Source: a virus. Taken from it: a stretch of 64,000 bases of DNA. The notes under the pieces are model-generated. The model did no database searches. It was not told the origin of the DNA and was given only the letters and a program-made list of their open reading frames with translations. Location of the stretch: the IMG/VR virus record IMGVR_UViG_3300042923_000524, positions 1-64,000 of that record; one strand, written 5' to 3'. Within the stretch, counting starts at the first letter, position 1. Every line of letters begins with the position of its first letter. Below are positions 17,712 to 25,840 of this stretch, piece after piece. The position numbers and the translations under genes are program-made.

Positions 17712-17942
17712 ATGGATAAATTACAGCAGGTAGAAAATGAATTAATCATATTACAAAGCGAAATTAAAAAATTAAAAAGTAAAGAAGATATCTTGCTAAA
17801 AGAAAGAAGAACAATTATTCAATCTAATTGTAAACATGAATTTGAATGGACTGGTTATTGTGAGGATGATTTAGAAAATAATATTATAGAATATCAAATG
17901 GAGTGTAAAAAATGTTATTTAATTGAATGGGATAAAGTTTAA
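17712..17942 (+). CDS. coiled coil plus zinc-knuckle protein
   Basis: 76 aa, ATG with SD AAAGGAGG. Residues 1-36 form a coiled coil (NELIILQSEIKKLKSKEDIL). The second half carries C-x-H (NCKHEFEW), a Cys in GYCEDD and CKKC, enough for one zinc site. Function unknown. Confidence 0.7.
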   Translation: MDKLQQVENELIILQSEIKKLKSKEDILLKERRTIIQSNCKHEFEWTGYCEDDLENNIIEYQMECKKCYLIEWDKV

Positions 17943-17996
17943 ACCGAATTTAGCTTTGATTAAAATACATTTAATAAAGAAAGGTAGGAACTATAT

Positions 17997-18212
17997 TTGT
18001 TTTATGTAATAAGTAAGAATCCAGAATCAATATTTGAAGAAGAAGGTAAAATTAGAACTGCTAAAAAAGTATATTCAATACAATATAAACATGGTTATCC
18101 ATTTTTCACTTTTTATGAAAAAGGTCAATGGATAATTAGAAGTGCTAAACATTATATACCTATAGATGAAAATAGAATTAGATGTGGGCATGTATATTTA
18201 GATAAAATGTAG
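17997..18212 (+). CDS. small beta-rich hypothetical protein
   Basis: 71 aa, TTG start with SD AAAGGTAGG; the nearby ATG at 18004 is out of frame. Beta-rich with many aromatics (YKHGYPFFTFYEKGQWIIR), like a small SH3/OB barrel. No family recognised. Confidence 0.65.
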   Translation: MFYVISKNPESIFEEEGKIRTAKKVYSIQYKHGYPFFTFYEKGQWIIRSAKHYIPIDENRIRCGHVYLDKM

Positions 18213-18234
18213 TTTCTATTGAAAGGAGATTTTT

Positions 18235-18483
18235 ATGAAAATAAAAACTAAATCAGGTAAAGTTTATGAGCTTACAGACATAAGAGAAAAGACATCAAAA
18301 GAATTTTACGCTTATTGGAATGATTATTATATAGGGATAACTAAAGAAAAACCTATAAATAAAGGTGATAAAAGATGGTATATTCAATGTACTCACCCAG
18401 ACGGATGTTATATCTATGATGGTTATTTTTATGGAACATTTACCGAAGCACTAAAAGATGTATTTTGGAACATTGAACTTTAA
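18235..18483 (+). CDS. small hypothetical protein
   Basis: 82 aa, ATG with SD AAAGGAGA. Aromatic-rich beta segments (EFYAYWNDYYIGI, CYIYDGYFYGTF) and a C-terminal helix. No family recognised. Confidence 0.7.
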   Translation: MKIKTKSGKVYELTDIREKTSKEFYAYWNDYYIGITKEKPINKGDKRWYIQCTHPDGCYIYDGYFYGTFTEALKDVFWNIEL

Positions 18484-18517
18484 ATTGAATTAAGATTTCA
18501 AAGAAAGGAGAATTATA

Positions 18518-18808
18518 TTGAGAGAATTAAGAGATGGTGAACCATGTAGTCATAAGGGATGTTTGCATCATATTTCTCATCCATGTGAAGGCTGTGGTAG
18601 AATTGCAGGAAAATATACTTTAGAATCAGCTATAGAATCATATAAGTTTGGATTTGCAGTTACATATGATGGAGATAACCATGAAATAAAATATGGCACA
18701 AAATGTAATCATTGTGGTAAATATTTTGAATCTTATAGTTTAGATATATATTGTTTAGATTGCTGTATTCAATATATAGCTAATTTAAAATCAGTAACAA
18801 GACTATAA
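18518..18808 (+). CDS. Cys-rich zinc-binding protein
   Basis: 96 aa, TTG start with SD AAAGGAGA. It carries about ten Cys and several His: PCSHKGCLHH, PCEGCGR, CNHCGKYF and YCLDCC. At least two zinc sites are likely. The arrangement suggests a treble-clef or double zinc ribbon. The richest of the zinc microproteins here; nucleic-acid binding is a reasonable guess, not shown. Confidence 0.7.
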   Translation: MRELRDGEPCSHKGCLHHISHPCEGCGRIAGKYTLESAIESYKFGFAVTYDGDNHEIKYGTKCNHCGKYFESYSLDIYCLDCCIQYIANLKSVTRL

Positions 18809-18841
18809 AAGAATCATTTGCTTGAAAGTTAAGGAGGATTT

Positions 18842-19093
18842 ATGGAAGTTAAAAGACCTACTTATGATAGACCAGAAGAAAATTTAAAACCAACAAAAGT
18901 TGAATTTTGGACTTATGGTTGTCAAAATGGTACAATTCAAATTTGGTTTGATAAAGGCACTAGATATATAGAAATTGGTGATAAAGATTTTGAATGTATG
19001 AGAAGTTGGGTTGATATGGATAAAAAGATGAAAATATACGAAGAAATTCAAAAATCCAAAACGCTACAACCATTGGAAACACTAGGTTCTTAA
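18842..19093 (+). CDS. small hypothetical protein
   Basis: 83 aa, ATG with SD TTAAGGAGG. Beta-rich middle (VEFWTYGCQNGTIQIWF) and helical end. Its upstream leader shares ATTTGCTTGAAA (18817-18828) with the gene at 14643. No family recognised. Confidence 0.7.
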   Translation: MEVKRPTYDRPEENLKPTKVEFWTYGCQNGTIQIWFDKGTRYIEIGDKDFECMRSWVDMDKKMKIYEEIQKSKTLQPLETLGS

Positions 19094-19134
19094 AATCAAA
19101 TATTTCGATAAAAGAGGAATTTGGAGGACAATTA

Positions 19135-19524
19135 ATGTGGAAAAAGAAAATTAGAATCACACTAAATCAAGAAGATATTATTCCTTCAGCTAATGAATTA
19201 TTTAATATACATAATTATATAGTTTTAAACAAAGCACAAAAATTAGCTGAAAAATACATAAGGCTTATATCTAATAGAGTTAAATATAGAAGTGAACATG
19301 GAGTTTTGTGGGAGTCTTTCTCAAGACACAGTGAAAAAGAAGGAGAAGAAATTTTTAGATTCTTTTCGTTTTGTGATTCTGGCTATACAAGTGAAATAAT
19401 TAAATTATGTGAGCAATTTGTATTTGCTTACTTTAAGGAATTAGGATATTTAATAGAGTGGAGAGATAGTAGTGTATGTAGGAACGAAAAAGTAATTTAT
19501 ATATCTTGGGATAAATCACAATAA
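19135..19524 (+). CDS. hypothetical protein
   Basis: 129 aa, ATG with SD TTGGAGG. Begins with a basic stretch (MWKKKIRITL), then helices (KAQKLAEKYIRLISNRVKYR) and an aromatic core (EEIFRFFSFCDSGY). No family recognised. Confidence 0.7.
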   Translation: MWKKKIRITLNQEDIIPSANELFNIHNYIVLNKAQKLAEKYIRLISNRVKYRSEHGVLWESFSRHSEKEGEEIFRFFSFCDSGYTSEIIKLCEQFVFAYFKELGYLIEWRDSSVCRNEKVIYISWDKSQ

Positions 19525-19590
19525 AAAAGTTATTTCATAGAAACTTGATACAATTGGCACTTTTCTTAAATAGTGCAGGAGGTGATACAA

Positions 19591-20178
19591 ATATATAAAC
19601 GACCACAAAATGAAACAGAAACGCATTTTCTACTAAAAGAAATATCTAAATATATATTATTTGGATGGGGATATAATAGAATAGGGACTGAAGTCAATGG
19701 AATGTATTCTTATGACATTAAAGAGAATGGTAAAGACTTTAAGAGTATTATTGATGCGGTTGGTGTAAAAAGATGTAGACAGAAGAAGTTAAAAGATGGT
19801 CAATCGCTATACTATTATGATGTAAAAGGAATAGAAGCCAAAGCAACATTAGCAGACTTTAAAAATGGTTTCTGTGCAGCACCTATGTACACATATATTA
19901 TTGCTCCTATTAATACTATACCAATAGAATTAATCCCTGATAAGATAGGATTTATAGAAGTGGATTTAGATAACTTTAAACTACCGAAGAAATCGCAGAT
20001 GATATCAGATATGAAAGGTGTTAAATTAGTCAAGAGAGCCTACAAAAGACTGGATAGAAGATTTAAAACAGAAGAGGATTATAGAGAATGGTGTTCTGAA
20101 GTCTTAGATGATGTTGCATATAGAAGTACATCTGAGTTATTATTCTGGAGAAACTATATTGAGTTTAGTAAAAAGTAA
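19591..20178 (+). CDS. putative PD-(D/E)XK-like nuclease, apparent AUA start
   Basis: 195 aa if translation starts at ATA 19591. The SD AGGAGGTGA (19577-19585) is perfect, but GTG 19573 lies before it and GTG 19582 inside it; ATA 19591 is 8 nt downstream of AGGAGG. The protein has an Asp in SIIDAVGV followed by GIEAKATLADF (E-x-K), the spacing of PD-(D/E)XK folds such as MmcB-type DNA repair nucleases. The C-terminus is basic and helical. Nuclease assignment is tentative. It is the last gene before a new SigA promoter. Confidence 0.5.
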   Translation: MYKRPQNETETHFLLKEISKYILFGWGYNRIGTEVNGMYSYDIKENGKDFKSIIDAVGVKRCRQKKLKDGQSLYYYDVKGIEAKATLADFKNGFCAAPMYTYIIAPINTIPIELIPDKIGFIEVDLDNFKLPKKSQMISDMKGVKLVKRAYKRLDRRFKTEEDYREWCSEVLDDVAYRSTSELLFWRNYIEFSKK

Positions 20179-20191
20179 ATTTATAATAACA

Positions 20192-20201
20192 AATATAAAA
20201 T
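20192..20201 (+). promoter_or_regulatory. intergenic AATATAAAAT motif copy
   Basis: AATATAAAAT in the context TAATAACA before it and TATTAG after it, 6 nt upstream of a -35 box. Confidence 0.5.
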
Positions 20202-20207
20202 TATTAG

Positions 20208-20235
20208 TTGACAACTGAAAAATGCATGGTAAAAT
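20208..20235 (+). promoter_or_regulatory. SigA promoter with extended -10
   Basis: -35 TTGACA (20208-20213), 16-bp spacer, -10 TAAAAT (20230-20235) preceded by TGG, an extended -10. It drives the 20280 gene and probably the following small genes. Confidence 0.75.
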
Positions 20236-20279
20236 GAATATAAGAGGTTAAGTTAAAGATTGAAGGAAGGAGGAAATAT

Positions 20280-20558
20280 ATGGTTAGGATAATAGAAACG
20301 AATTTATCCATAGATAATTTAGGAGCAATCCAAGACCATCAATCAAGAGTAATAGAAACGGAAAGTTGGATGTTATATGTTGATGAATTTATACATGGTA
20401 AAACAATTATCAGAAACTCATGTATAGGTAGCCTACATGGTGCTACTATTCCTAGAGAAGCAAAGATTGAGAATCTTACATATGATGAAAAGCATTTAAT
20501 GTGTGATATTACTAATTGGAAAAGTATAAAGAGTAAAAAGTTTGCTTATTTAGTTTAA
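20280..20558 (+). CDS. small hypothetical protein
   Basis: 92 aa, ATG with SD GAAGGAGG, first gene behind the 20208 promoter. Two repeats of VIETE/IIETN-like strands at the start and a His/Cys-containing middle (RNSCIGSLHGATIP). No family recognised. Confidence 0.7.
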   Translation: MVRIIETNLSIDNLGAIQDHQSRVIETESWMLYVDEFIHGKTIIRNSCIGSLHGATIPREAKIENLTYDEKHLMCDITNWKSIKSKKFAYLV

Positions 20559-20597
20559 ACACTTTTTGTAACACATTTGTAACATGAGAATCAAAGC

Positions 20598-20625
20598 AAA
20601 CGAGAGCATAAACGAGAAAACGAGA
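20598..20625. repeat. three AAACGAGA direct repeats
   Basis: AAACGAGA at 20598-20605, 20610-20617 and 20618-20625, within a 141-nt gap between two small genes. Could be binding sites for a phage protein. The only frame here (36 codons from 20584) lacks an SD. Confidence 0.4.
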
Positions 20626-20699
20626 GATACAAAAGCCAAAAATGACCATAAAATGTCTCTTTCATCTAAACTTCAAAATCTAGGAAAGGAGTAATTAAT

Positions 20700-20840
20700 A
20701 TGAAGGGAATAGAAATTAAAGTCGTTGACAATAGGAAAGATAGTTTTAAGATTTACTATATCAAACCTACTGAAGACGAATACAAAGCAATTTCAAAGAT
20801 ACTTGATATTAAAGAAATAGAGCCAGATTGGGAAGATTAG
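20700..20840 (+). CDS. small hypothetical protein
   Basis: 46 aa, ATG with SD GAAAGGAG. Basic beta start (KGIEIKVVDNRKDSFKIYY) and acidic end (EPDWED). No family recognised. Confidence 0.65.
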   Translation: MKGIEIKVVDNRKDSFKIYYIKPTEDEYKAISKILDIKEIEPDWED

Positions 20841-20895
20841 AATAAGAGATAAAGGGTAGAGAGATTTTAATTAAGGTTAAGGGTTGTATATGATT

Positions 20896-20905
20896 AATAT
20901 AAAAA
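20896..20905 (+). promoter_or_regulatory. intergenic AATATAAAA motif copy
   Basis: AATATAAAAATAATATTT leads directly into the SD AGGAGGT of the next gene. Confidence 0.45.
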
Positions 20906-20925
20906 TAATATTTAGGAGGTTAAAA

Positions 20926-21162
20926 ATGAAAGATTTTTTTAAAAAGTTTGGATACATATTTAATTTAGCTTTAGATGGTTGGTTGATAGGTTTATGGGTA
21001 GGACATTTTATACAGCTTTGTAGAGGTATTGAATTAGACAAAGTTACTATAGGAGTTTCTTTGATAATTACTATCGGATTTTTAATCAAGATGCTCATAA
21101 AAGATTTAACAAAGTCAAATATAGTTGATATAAAAATAAATATTAAAGGAGAAATAGAATAA
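20926..21162 (+). CDS. two-helix membrane protein
   Basis: 78 aa from ATG 20926, behind SD AGGAGGT (20914-20920); an in-frame TTG at 20884 precedes the SD. Two hydrophobic segments (residues ~11-28 and ~40-57) with a basic N-terminus. Its stop overlaps the ATG of the next membrane protein by one base, implying coupling and perhaps a complex. Confidence 0.75.
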   Translation: MKDFFKKFGYIFNLALDGWLIGLWVGHFIQLCRGIELDKVTIGVSLIITIGFLIKMLIKDLTKSNIVDIKINIKGEIE

Positions 21163-21566
21163 TGAGTTTATTAATGATGGTTTTAGTTATTGGTTTTATA
21201 ATAGGGATTGCATTATTTGTAACTGGATTAATATGTTGGATTGATTGGTCTCTGATATTAATAGGAATTATAATCATGTTGGTTTGTGGGTTTGGAGCAA
21301 GTGAAATTGTAGAAAATGCTCCTTATAGAGATATAAATAGTAATAATATAGTAGTTGAATATGCAAGGGTTAATGAAGTTACTGACAAAACAATTGTTCT
21401 AGATAATACTAAATATGTAACTGAAAATAATAAAGCCTTTAATGAAACTTTTAATTTGAAATATCCAATAAGATTAAGTGATTTTAGTATAGGAGACATT
21501 GTAAAATATCAACTTATATCTACAGACTTTGATGACTACTTAATTAGAATTGAAAAGGTTCAATAA
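21162..21566 (+). CDS. membrane protein with C-terminal beta domain
   Basis: 134 aa, ATG overlapping the previous stop (TAATG) with SD AAAGGAG. Two strongly hydrophobic helices (residues 1-25 and 28-48), followed by ~80 residues of beta structure (VVEYARVNEVTDKTIVLD). That part could be an OB-like extracytoplasmic or cytoplasmic domain, a topology resembling NfeD-like proteins. Function unknown; paired with the preceding membrane protein. Confidence 0.75.
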   Translation: MSLLMMVLVIGFIIGIALFVTGLICWIDWSLILIGIIIMLVCGFGASEIVENAPYRDINSNNIVVEYARVNEVTDKTIVLDNTKYVTENNKAFNETFNLKYPIRLSDFSIGDIVKYQLISTDFDDYLIRIEKVQ

Positions 21567-21602
21567 AAGACAAATTTGATGGAAATATTAAGGAGTATAA
21601 TA

Positions 21603-21809
21603 ATGAAAAAAAGTAAGCCACTTTACGGAATACGTGATAGTGAAGATTTTATGGGTTTAGTATGGGAGACTGAATTAGGAATGGTTGTTACATGTGAAGG
21701 AAAATGGAATATACAAAATAACCTACAAATTATCAGTGTAGAAACAGGTGAAGATGTAGGAAATATTGATTTAAGAAACGTATTAATGTCACTACTACCA
21801 TCTAAATAA
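21603..21809 (+). CDS. small hypothetical protein
   Basis: 68 aa from ATG 21603 with SD AAGGAG; in-frame TTG 21576 lies before the SD and is rejected. Beta-rich (MGLVWETELGMVVTCEGKW). No family recognised. Confidence 0.65.
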   Translation: MKKSKPLYGIRDSEDFMGLVWETELGMVVTCEGKWNIQNNLQIISVETGEDVGNIDLRNVLMSLLPSK

Positions 21810-21824
21810 GAAAAGAGCAAAACA

Positions 21825-22031
21825 ATGCCAACAGAATTTGATTTTGAAGTATCTGACAGATTAAAAAAACAATTTCCAGAACTATGTCATAAGTATCACG
21901 CTGAAGAAATTGATAAAGATACATATAAAATTACATGGATAGATGCAGAAGACCCTCAACCTTTTGCATATTACGACAAAGATGATATAGAGTGGAAAAT
22001 AAATAATAACCATTGGATAATTTTAAATTAA
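21825..22031 (+). CDS. small acidic hypothetical protein
   Basis: 68 aa, ATG with a weak SD (AAAAGAG). Acidic and aromatic-rich (ITWIDAEDPQPFAYYDKDD). No family recognised. Confidence 0.6.
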   Translation: MPTEFDFEVSDRLKKQFPELCHKYHAEEIDKDTYKITWIDAEDPQPFAYYDKDDIEWKINNNHWIILN

Positions 22032-22043
22032 GAAGGAGCAATA

Positions 22044-22238
22044 ATGGGCAATAAAGTATTTCAACTAGCAGAAAAGATTAAACAAGATATGAACGATTTA
22101 ATACTAGATTGTATTAATCAACAAAACACAAGAGAATATGTTCAGAATTGTATTATCAACTCTAATACCATATTAGACGATATGCAAAAACTTTGGGATG
22201 TCAACCTTGAAATTTATTATACAGACCTAAATTTCTAA
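22044..22238 (+). CDS. small helical hypothetical protein
   Basis: 64 aa, ATG with SD GAAGGAG. Helical throughout, with repeated Ile/Leu/Asn pattern. No family recognised. Confidence 0.65.
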   Translation: MGNKVFQLAEKIKQDMNDLILDCINQQNTREYVQNCIINSNTILDDMQKLWDVNLEIYYTDLNF

Positions 22239-22255
22239 GAAAGGAGGATATTATA

Positions 22256-22501
22256 ATGACAACGAATAGAAGGGGGAATGACAATTGTACACTTGACAAA
22301 ATAGAAGATATGGAGAATCTAAAAGAAGATTGTGAAAAGGCTAATAAGGTAAATAAGCATATGCAATACATAAAGGCTGATGCTGTGAAAAGATATAATG
22401 AATTAGAGATGGATTTTTTGGTTGATGTAGAGAAGGATTTGACTGAAGACGAAATTCATCTAGTGAATAGGGTATTTAGGTATTTGAGAAGTAAATGTTA
22501 G
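22256..22501 (+). CDS. small helical hypothetical protein
   Basis: 81 aa, ATG with SD AAAGGAGG. Long charged helices (ENLKEDCEKANKVNKHMQY, VDVEKDLTEDEIHLVNRVF), likely oligomeric. Directly precedes nrdJ. No family recognised. Confidence 0.65.
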   Translation: MTTNRRGNDNCTLDKIEDMENLKEDCEKANKVNKHMQYIKADAVKRYNELEMDFLVDVEKDLTEDEIHLVNRVFRYLRSKC

Positions 22502-22546
22502 ATATTAGATATTAATAAAAACAATAGATGTTACAGGAGGAAATTA

Positions 22547-24631
22547 ATGCAGGTAATTAAGAGAACAAACGAACCAGTAGATTTTAGTAAAGATAAGATT
22601 ATAAATGCTATAACCAGAGCTATGGATGAAACAGAATTAGGTGTTAATATTGAATTAGCAGTAGAAATTGCCGATAATATAGAAGATGATATTAATGATT
22701 TAGATATAATGCCTACAGTTGAAACTATTCAGAATATGGTTGAAGAGTATTTAATGGATAGCAGGAAGGATGTAGCCAAACAATATATTCTATACAGAGA
22801 AGAAAGAAATAGATTAAGAAATAATCCACAATGGGAAATGACAGAATTACAAAAAGCAATATGGGAAAATAAATATAGATATAAAAATGAATCTTTTGAT
22901 GGATTTTTAAATAGAGTTAGTAATGGAAATGAGCATATCAAAAAGCTTATGATACATAAAAAATTATTACCTGCTGGACGAATATTAGCAGGTAGGGGTA
23001 CGCATAAAGATGGTAAAAAAATAACTTTATCGAATTGCTTTGTATTACCATCACCAGAAGATAATATTGAATCAATATTTGATACTGCAAAATATATGGC
23101 TAGAACATACTCATATGGTGGCGGTGTAGGAATTGACATCAGTAAATTAAGACCTAAGAAATCAAAAGTAAATAATGCAGCCAAAACTACTTCTGGTGCA
23201 ATCAGCTTTATGGATTTATATTCACTTACTACAGAGTTAATTGGACAGAGTGGACGTAGAGGGGCATTAATGATTACACTAGATTGTTCACATCCTGATT
23301 TGTTAGATTTTATTAATTGTAAAACTGATTTAAACAAAGTTACTAGAGCTAATATATCTATTAAGGTTTCAGATGATTTTATGAATGCTGTTTTAGATAA
23401 TGCAGATTGGAAACTTCATTTTACAATAGAAGAAACAGGCGAAGTAATAGAAAAGATTGTAAAAGCACAAGAGATATATCATATATTCTGTAAGATGGAT
23501 TGGAATTATGCAGAACCCTCTTTAGTTTATTGGAGTAGAATAAACAATTGGAATCTGTTAAGTGAAGATGATGAATTTGAATATGTTGGACTTAATCCCT
23601 GTGCTGAAGAACCACTCCCAGAATTCGGAAGTTGTAATTTAATATCATTAAACCTTGCCGAATTTATTATTAATCCATTTACAGATAATGCACGTTTTGA
23701 TTATGATAGATTTAACGAAGCAGTTAAACACACAGTTGTATATATGAATGATTTACTTGATGAAGCTATAGAAAATAATCTATATCCTTTAGAAAAACAA
23801 AAGCAATCAGTAATTGATTGGAGACAAATAGGAATCGGAATTATGGGCATCGCTGATATGCTTATAAAGATGAATATAAAATATGGAAATAAAGAATCAT
23901 TAGAATTATGTGATAAGATTGGTTTTGAAATGATTAATTCAGCTTTACAACAATCAGCACTATTATCAAAAGAAATAGGTACTTACGAAAAATATAAAGA
24001 AGATGCAGTATTAAAAAGTGAATTCTTAAAGTACAATGCGTATCCAGAAACAATACAAATGATTAAAGAATATGGATTAAGAAATTCTCAAGTTCTTACT
24101 ATTGCACCAACAGGCTCACTATCCACAATGTTAGGTATATCTGGTGGAATAGAACCGATTTATCAAATATCATATACTAGAAAAACAGAATCATTACATG
24201 ACGAAGATACATATTACAAAGTGTTTACCCCTATAGCAAAAGAGTATATGGATAAATTTGATATTAAAACAGAAGAAGAATTACCTGATATATTTATTAC
24301 TGCAAATGACTTAAATTATTATGATAGAGTTGATATGCAATCTGTTTGGCAAAATCATATAGACGCTTCAATATCCTCTACAGTTAATTTACCATTTGCA
24401 ACTTCTGTAAAACAAGTTGAAGATTTATACATATATGCTTGGGAAAAAGGTTTAAAAGGCATTACAATATTCAGAGATGGTTGTAAAAGAAGTGGAGTTT
24501 TAACGACCGACAAAACAGAAGAACATGAGAAAATTGAAGGTGCTAAATGCCTTGAGTGTGGCTCACAATCATTGATTAGAACAAATTCTTGTGTATTATG
24601 TTTAGAATGTGGGCATTCACCATGCAGTTAG
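22547..24631 (+). CDS. nrdJ: ribonucleotide reductase, class II (adenosylcobalamin-dependent) type
   Basis: 694 aa, ATG with SD CAGGAGG. The N-terminal ~90 residues are an ATP-cone (VIKRTNEPVDFSKDKI). The barrel carries the redox Cys in LSNCFVLP (C164), the radical-site pattern NPCAEEPLP (C352, E354) and SCNLISL (C363). APTGSLSTMLGISGGIEP is the family signature. The C-terminus has several CxxC pairs ([13 protein letters not shown]), typical of NrdJ-like enzymes. It makes dNTPs for the AT-rich phage genome without a separate beta subunit, and no nrdF is seen. Class II is inferred from motif context and Cys tail. An HNH gene overlaps its last codons. Confidence 0.85.
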   Translation: MQVIKRTNEPVDFSKDKIINAITRAMDETELGVNIELAVEIADNIEDDINDLDIMPTVETIQNMVEEYLMDSRKDVAKQYILYREERNRLRNNPQWEMTELQKAIWENKYRYKNESFDGFLNRVSNGNEHIKKLMIHKKLLPAGRILAGRGTHKDGKKITLSNCFVLPSPEDNIESIFDTAKYMARTYSYGGGVGIDISKLRPKKSKVNNAAKTTSGAISFMDLYSLTTELIGQSGRRGALMITLDCSHPDLLDFINCKTDLNKVTRANISIKVSDDFMNAVLDNADWKLHFTIEETGEVIEKIVKAQEIYHIFCKMDWNYAEPSLVYWSRINNWNLLSEDDEFEYVGLNPCAEEPLPEFGSCNLISLNLAEFIINPFTDNARFDYDRFNEAVKHTVVYMNDLLDEAIENNLYPLEKQKQSVIDWRQIGIGIMGIADMLIKMNIKYGNKESLELCDKIGFEMINSALQQSALLSKEIGTYEKYKEDAVLKSEFLKYNAYPETIQMIKEYGLRNSQVLTIAPTGSLSTMLGISGGIEPIYQISYTRKTESLHDEDTYYKVFTPIAKEYMDKFDIKTEEELPDIFITANDLNYYDRVDMQSVWQNHIDASISSTVNLPFATSVKQVEDLYIYAWEKGLKGITIFRDGCKRSGVLTTDKTEEHEKIEGAKCLECGSQSLIRTNSCVLCLECGHSPCS

Positions 24632-25308
24632 AACAAAATGAATTGCTAAATGTAAAAATAAATAAACTAACTTGTTTAAGCAAAATAATAAAAAATGGGA
24701 GATTGTATTACTTGTGTGCGTGTGATTGTGGAAATGAGAAAGTTATTAGAGCAGACTGTTTATTAAACAATCACACTACTTCATGTGGCAATTGCCCTAA
24801 CTTATACGATTTAACAAATGAGTATGGTATAGGATATACATCAAAGAATGAACCATTTTATTTTGATTTAGAAGATTATGATAAGATTAAAGACTTTAAA
24901 TGGCATATTAGTAAAGAAGGTTATGTCAGAACACAAGTTAATCATGAAAGAATATATTTACATAGGTTAGTTATGGATGCTAAAAAAGATGATTATATTG
25001 ACCATATTAATCATAATACTGTAAATAATATTAAATCCAATTTAAGAAAATGTACACAACAAGAAAATATGAGAAATAGAAATGTTTCCAAAAGTAGTAA
25101 ATCCAATGTGTTAGGTGTATATTGGGCAGAAGAAAGACAAAAGTGGTTAGTTCAAATACAATTAAGTGAAAATAAAAAAATCAGTTTAGGAAGATATAAA
25201 AATTTCGATGAAGCTGTAAAAGTACGTAAAGAAGCAGAGATTAAATATTTTGGTGAATTTGCACCAATAACTAATATAAAATCGGAGGAACAAACACTTG
25301 CAAATTAA
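24622..25308 (+). CDS. HNH homing endonuclease with AP2 domain
   Basis: 228 aa from ATG 24622, ten bases before the nrdJ stop, no clear SD. An earlier in-frame TTG (24589) would add 11 residues. The N-terminus has paired Cys motifs (CACDCG, CGNC), the centre an HNH_3 core ([23 protein letters not shown]) and residues ~155-215 an AP2-type DNA-binding domain ([17 protein letters not shown]). Free-standing endonucleases of this kind are mobile. Here the gene fills the nrdJ-dut junction and its 3' end covers the motif and SD of dut, which suggests a later insertion. Confidence 0.85.
   Translation: MQLEQNELLNVKINKLTCLSKIIKNGRLYYLCACDCGNEKVIRADCLLNNHTTSCGNCPNLYDLTNEYGIGYTSKNEPFYFDLEDYDKIKDFKWHISKEGYVRTQVNHERIYLHRLVMDAKKDDYIDHINHNTVNNIKSNLRKCTQQENMRNRNVSKSSKSNVLGVYWAEERQKWLVQIQLSENKKISLGRYKNFDEAVKVRKEAEIKYFGEFAPITNIKSEEQTLAN
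25273..25282 (+). promoter_or_regulatory. AATATAAAAT motif copy inside the HNH gene end
   Basis: AATATAAAAT followed immediately by CGGAGG, the SD of dut. The HNH reading frame passes through it (Asn-Ile-Lys-Ser), so the site probably predates the insertion. Confidence 0.5.
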
Positions 25309-25729
25309 AATAAAATACTTTGATACTATGATGCCGAAGATTCAAAACATTGAACAAAAATCAGATTGGTATGACTTGCGTTCAGCTATAGATATTGAAC
25401 TTAAAAAAGGCGAATTTAAACTTATACCTTTAGGAGTAGCAATGGAATTGCCAGAAGGGTATGAAGCTTATGTAGTACCTAGGAGCAGTACATATAAAAA
25501 CTTCAAAATCATTCAAGCAAATCACCATGCGGTAATTGATGAATCTTATAAAGGTGATAATGACCAATGGTATTATCCTGTTATAGCTATGGAAGATACT
25601 AAGATAAACAAATACGATAGAATATGCCAATTCAGAATACAAAAGAAAATGCCTATAGTTATTTTTGATGAAGTTGAGATATTAGGTAATCAAGATAGAA
25701 ATGGCATAGGCTCTACAGGAGTTAAATAA
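25298..25729 (+). CDS. dut: dUTPase (dUTP diphosphatase)
   Basis: 143 aa, TTG start with SD CGGAGG nine bases upstream. The trimeric dUTPase motifs are present: YDLRSA, VVPRSST (motif 2), [12 protein letters not shown] (motif 3 with catalytic Asp), RICQFRI (motif 4) and the C-terminal RNGIGSTG (motif 5). It hydrolyses dUTP to dUMP, which feeds the thymidylate step encoded nearby, and keeps uracil out of phage DNA. It overlaps the HNH gene by 11 nt. Confidence 0.92.
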   Translation: MQIKIKYFDTMMPKIQNIEQKSDWYDLRSAIDIELKKGEFKLIPLGVAMELPEGYEAYVVPRSSTYKNFKIIQANHHAVIDESYKGDNDQWYYPVIAMEDTKINKYDRICQFRIQKKMPIVIFDEVEILGNQDRNGIGSTGVK

Positions 25730-25746
25730 AAAAGTAAATAATAACT

Positions 25747-25756
25747 AATATAAAAC
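25747..25756 (+). promoter_or_regulatory. intergenic AATATAAAA motif copy
   Basis: AATATAAAAC in the context TAATAACT, shortly after the dut stop and before the 25766 hairpin. Confidence 0.45.
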
Positions 25757-25765
25757 TGAAAAACA

Positions 25766-25794
25766 TAGGGTAGTGGAAATTAATCCCTACCCTA
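25766..25794 (+). terminator. hairpin behind dut
   Basis: TAGGGTAG (25766-25773) pairs with CTACCCTA (25787-25794), extendable by GG/CC across a bulge. A C/T-rich tail follows rather than a pure T-run, so terminator activity is plausible but weak. Confidence 0.5.
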
Positions 25795-25840
25795 ACCTTT
25801 CCCCAACTAAAAAATAAATAAAGGAGTTAAATACATATAA

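Noticed and set aside
20584-20694. 36-codon frame starting ATG
   Set aside because: No SD upstream; the sequence is better explained as a repeat-containing gap whose end holds the SD of the next gene.
22729-23337. 202-aa open frame on the minus strand
   Set aside because: Fully antisense to nrdJ, no SD, hydrophobic translation typical of reverse reading of an AT-rich gene.
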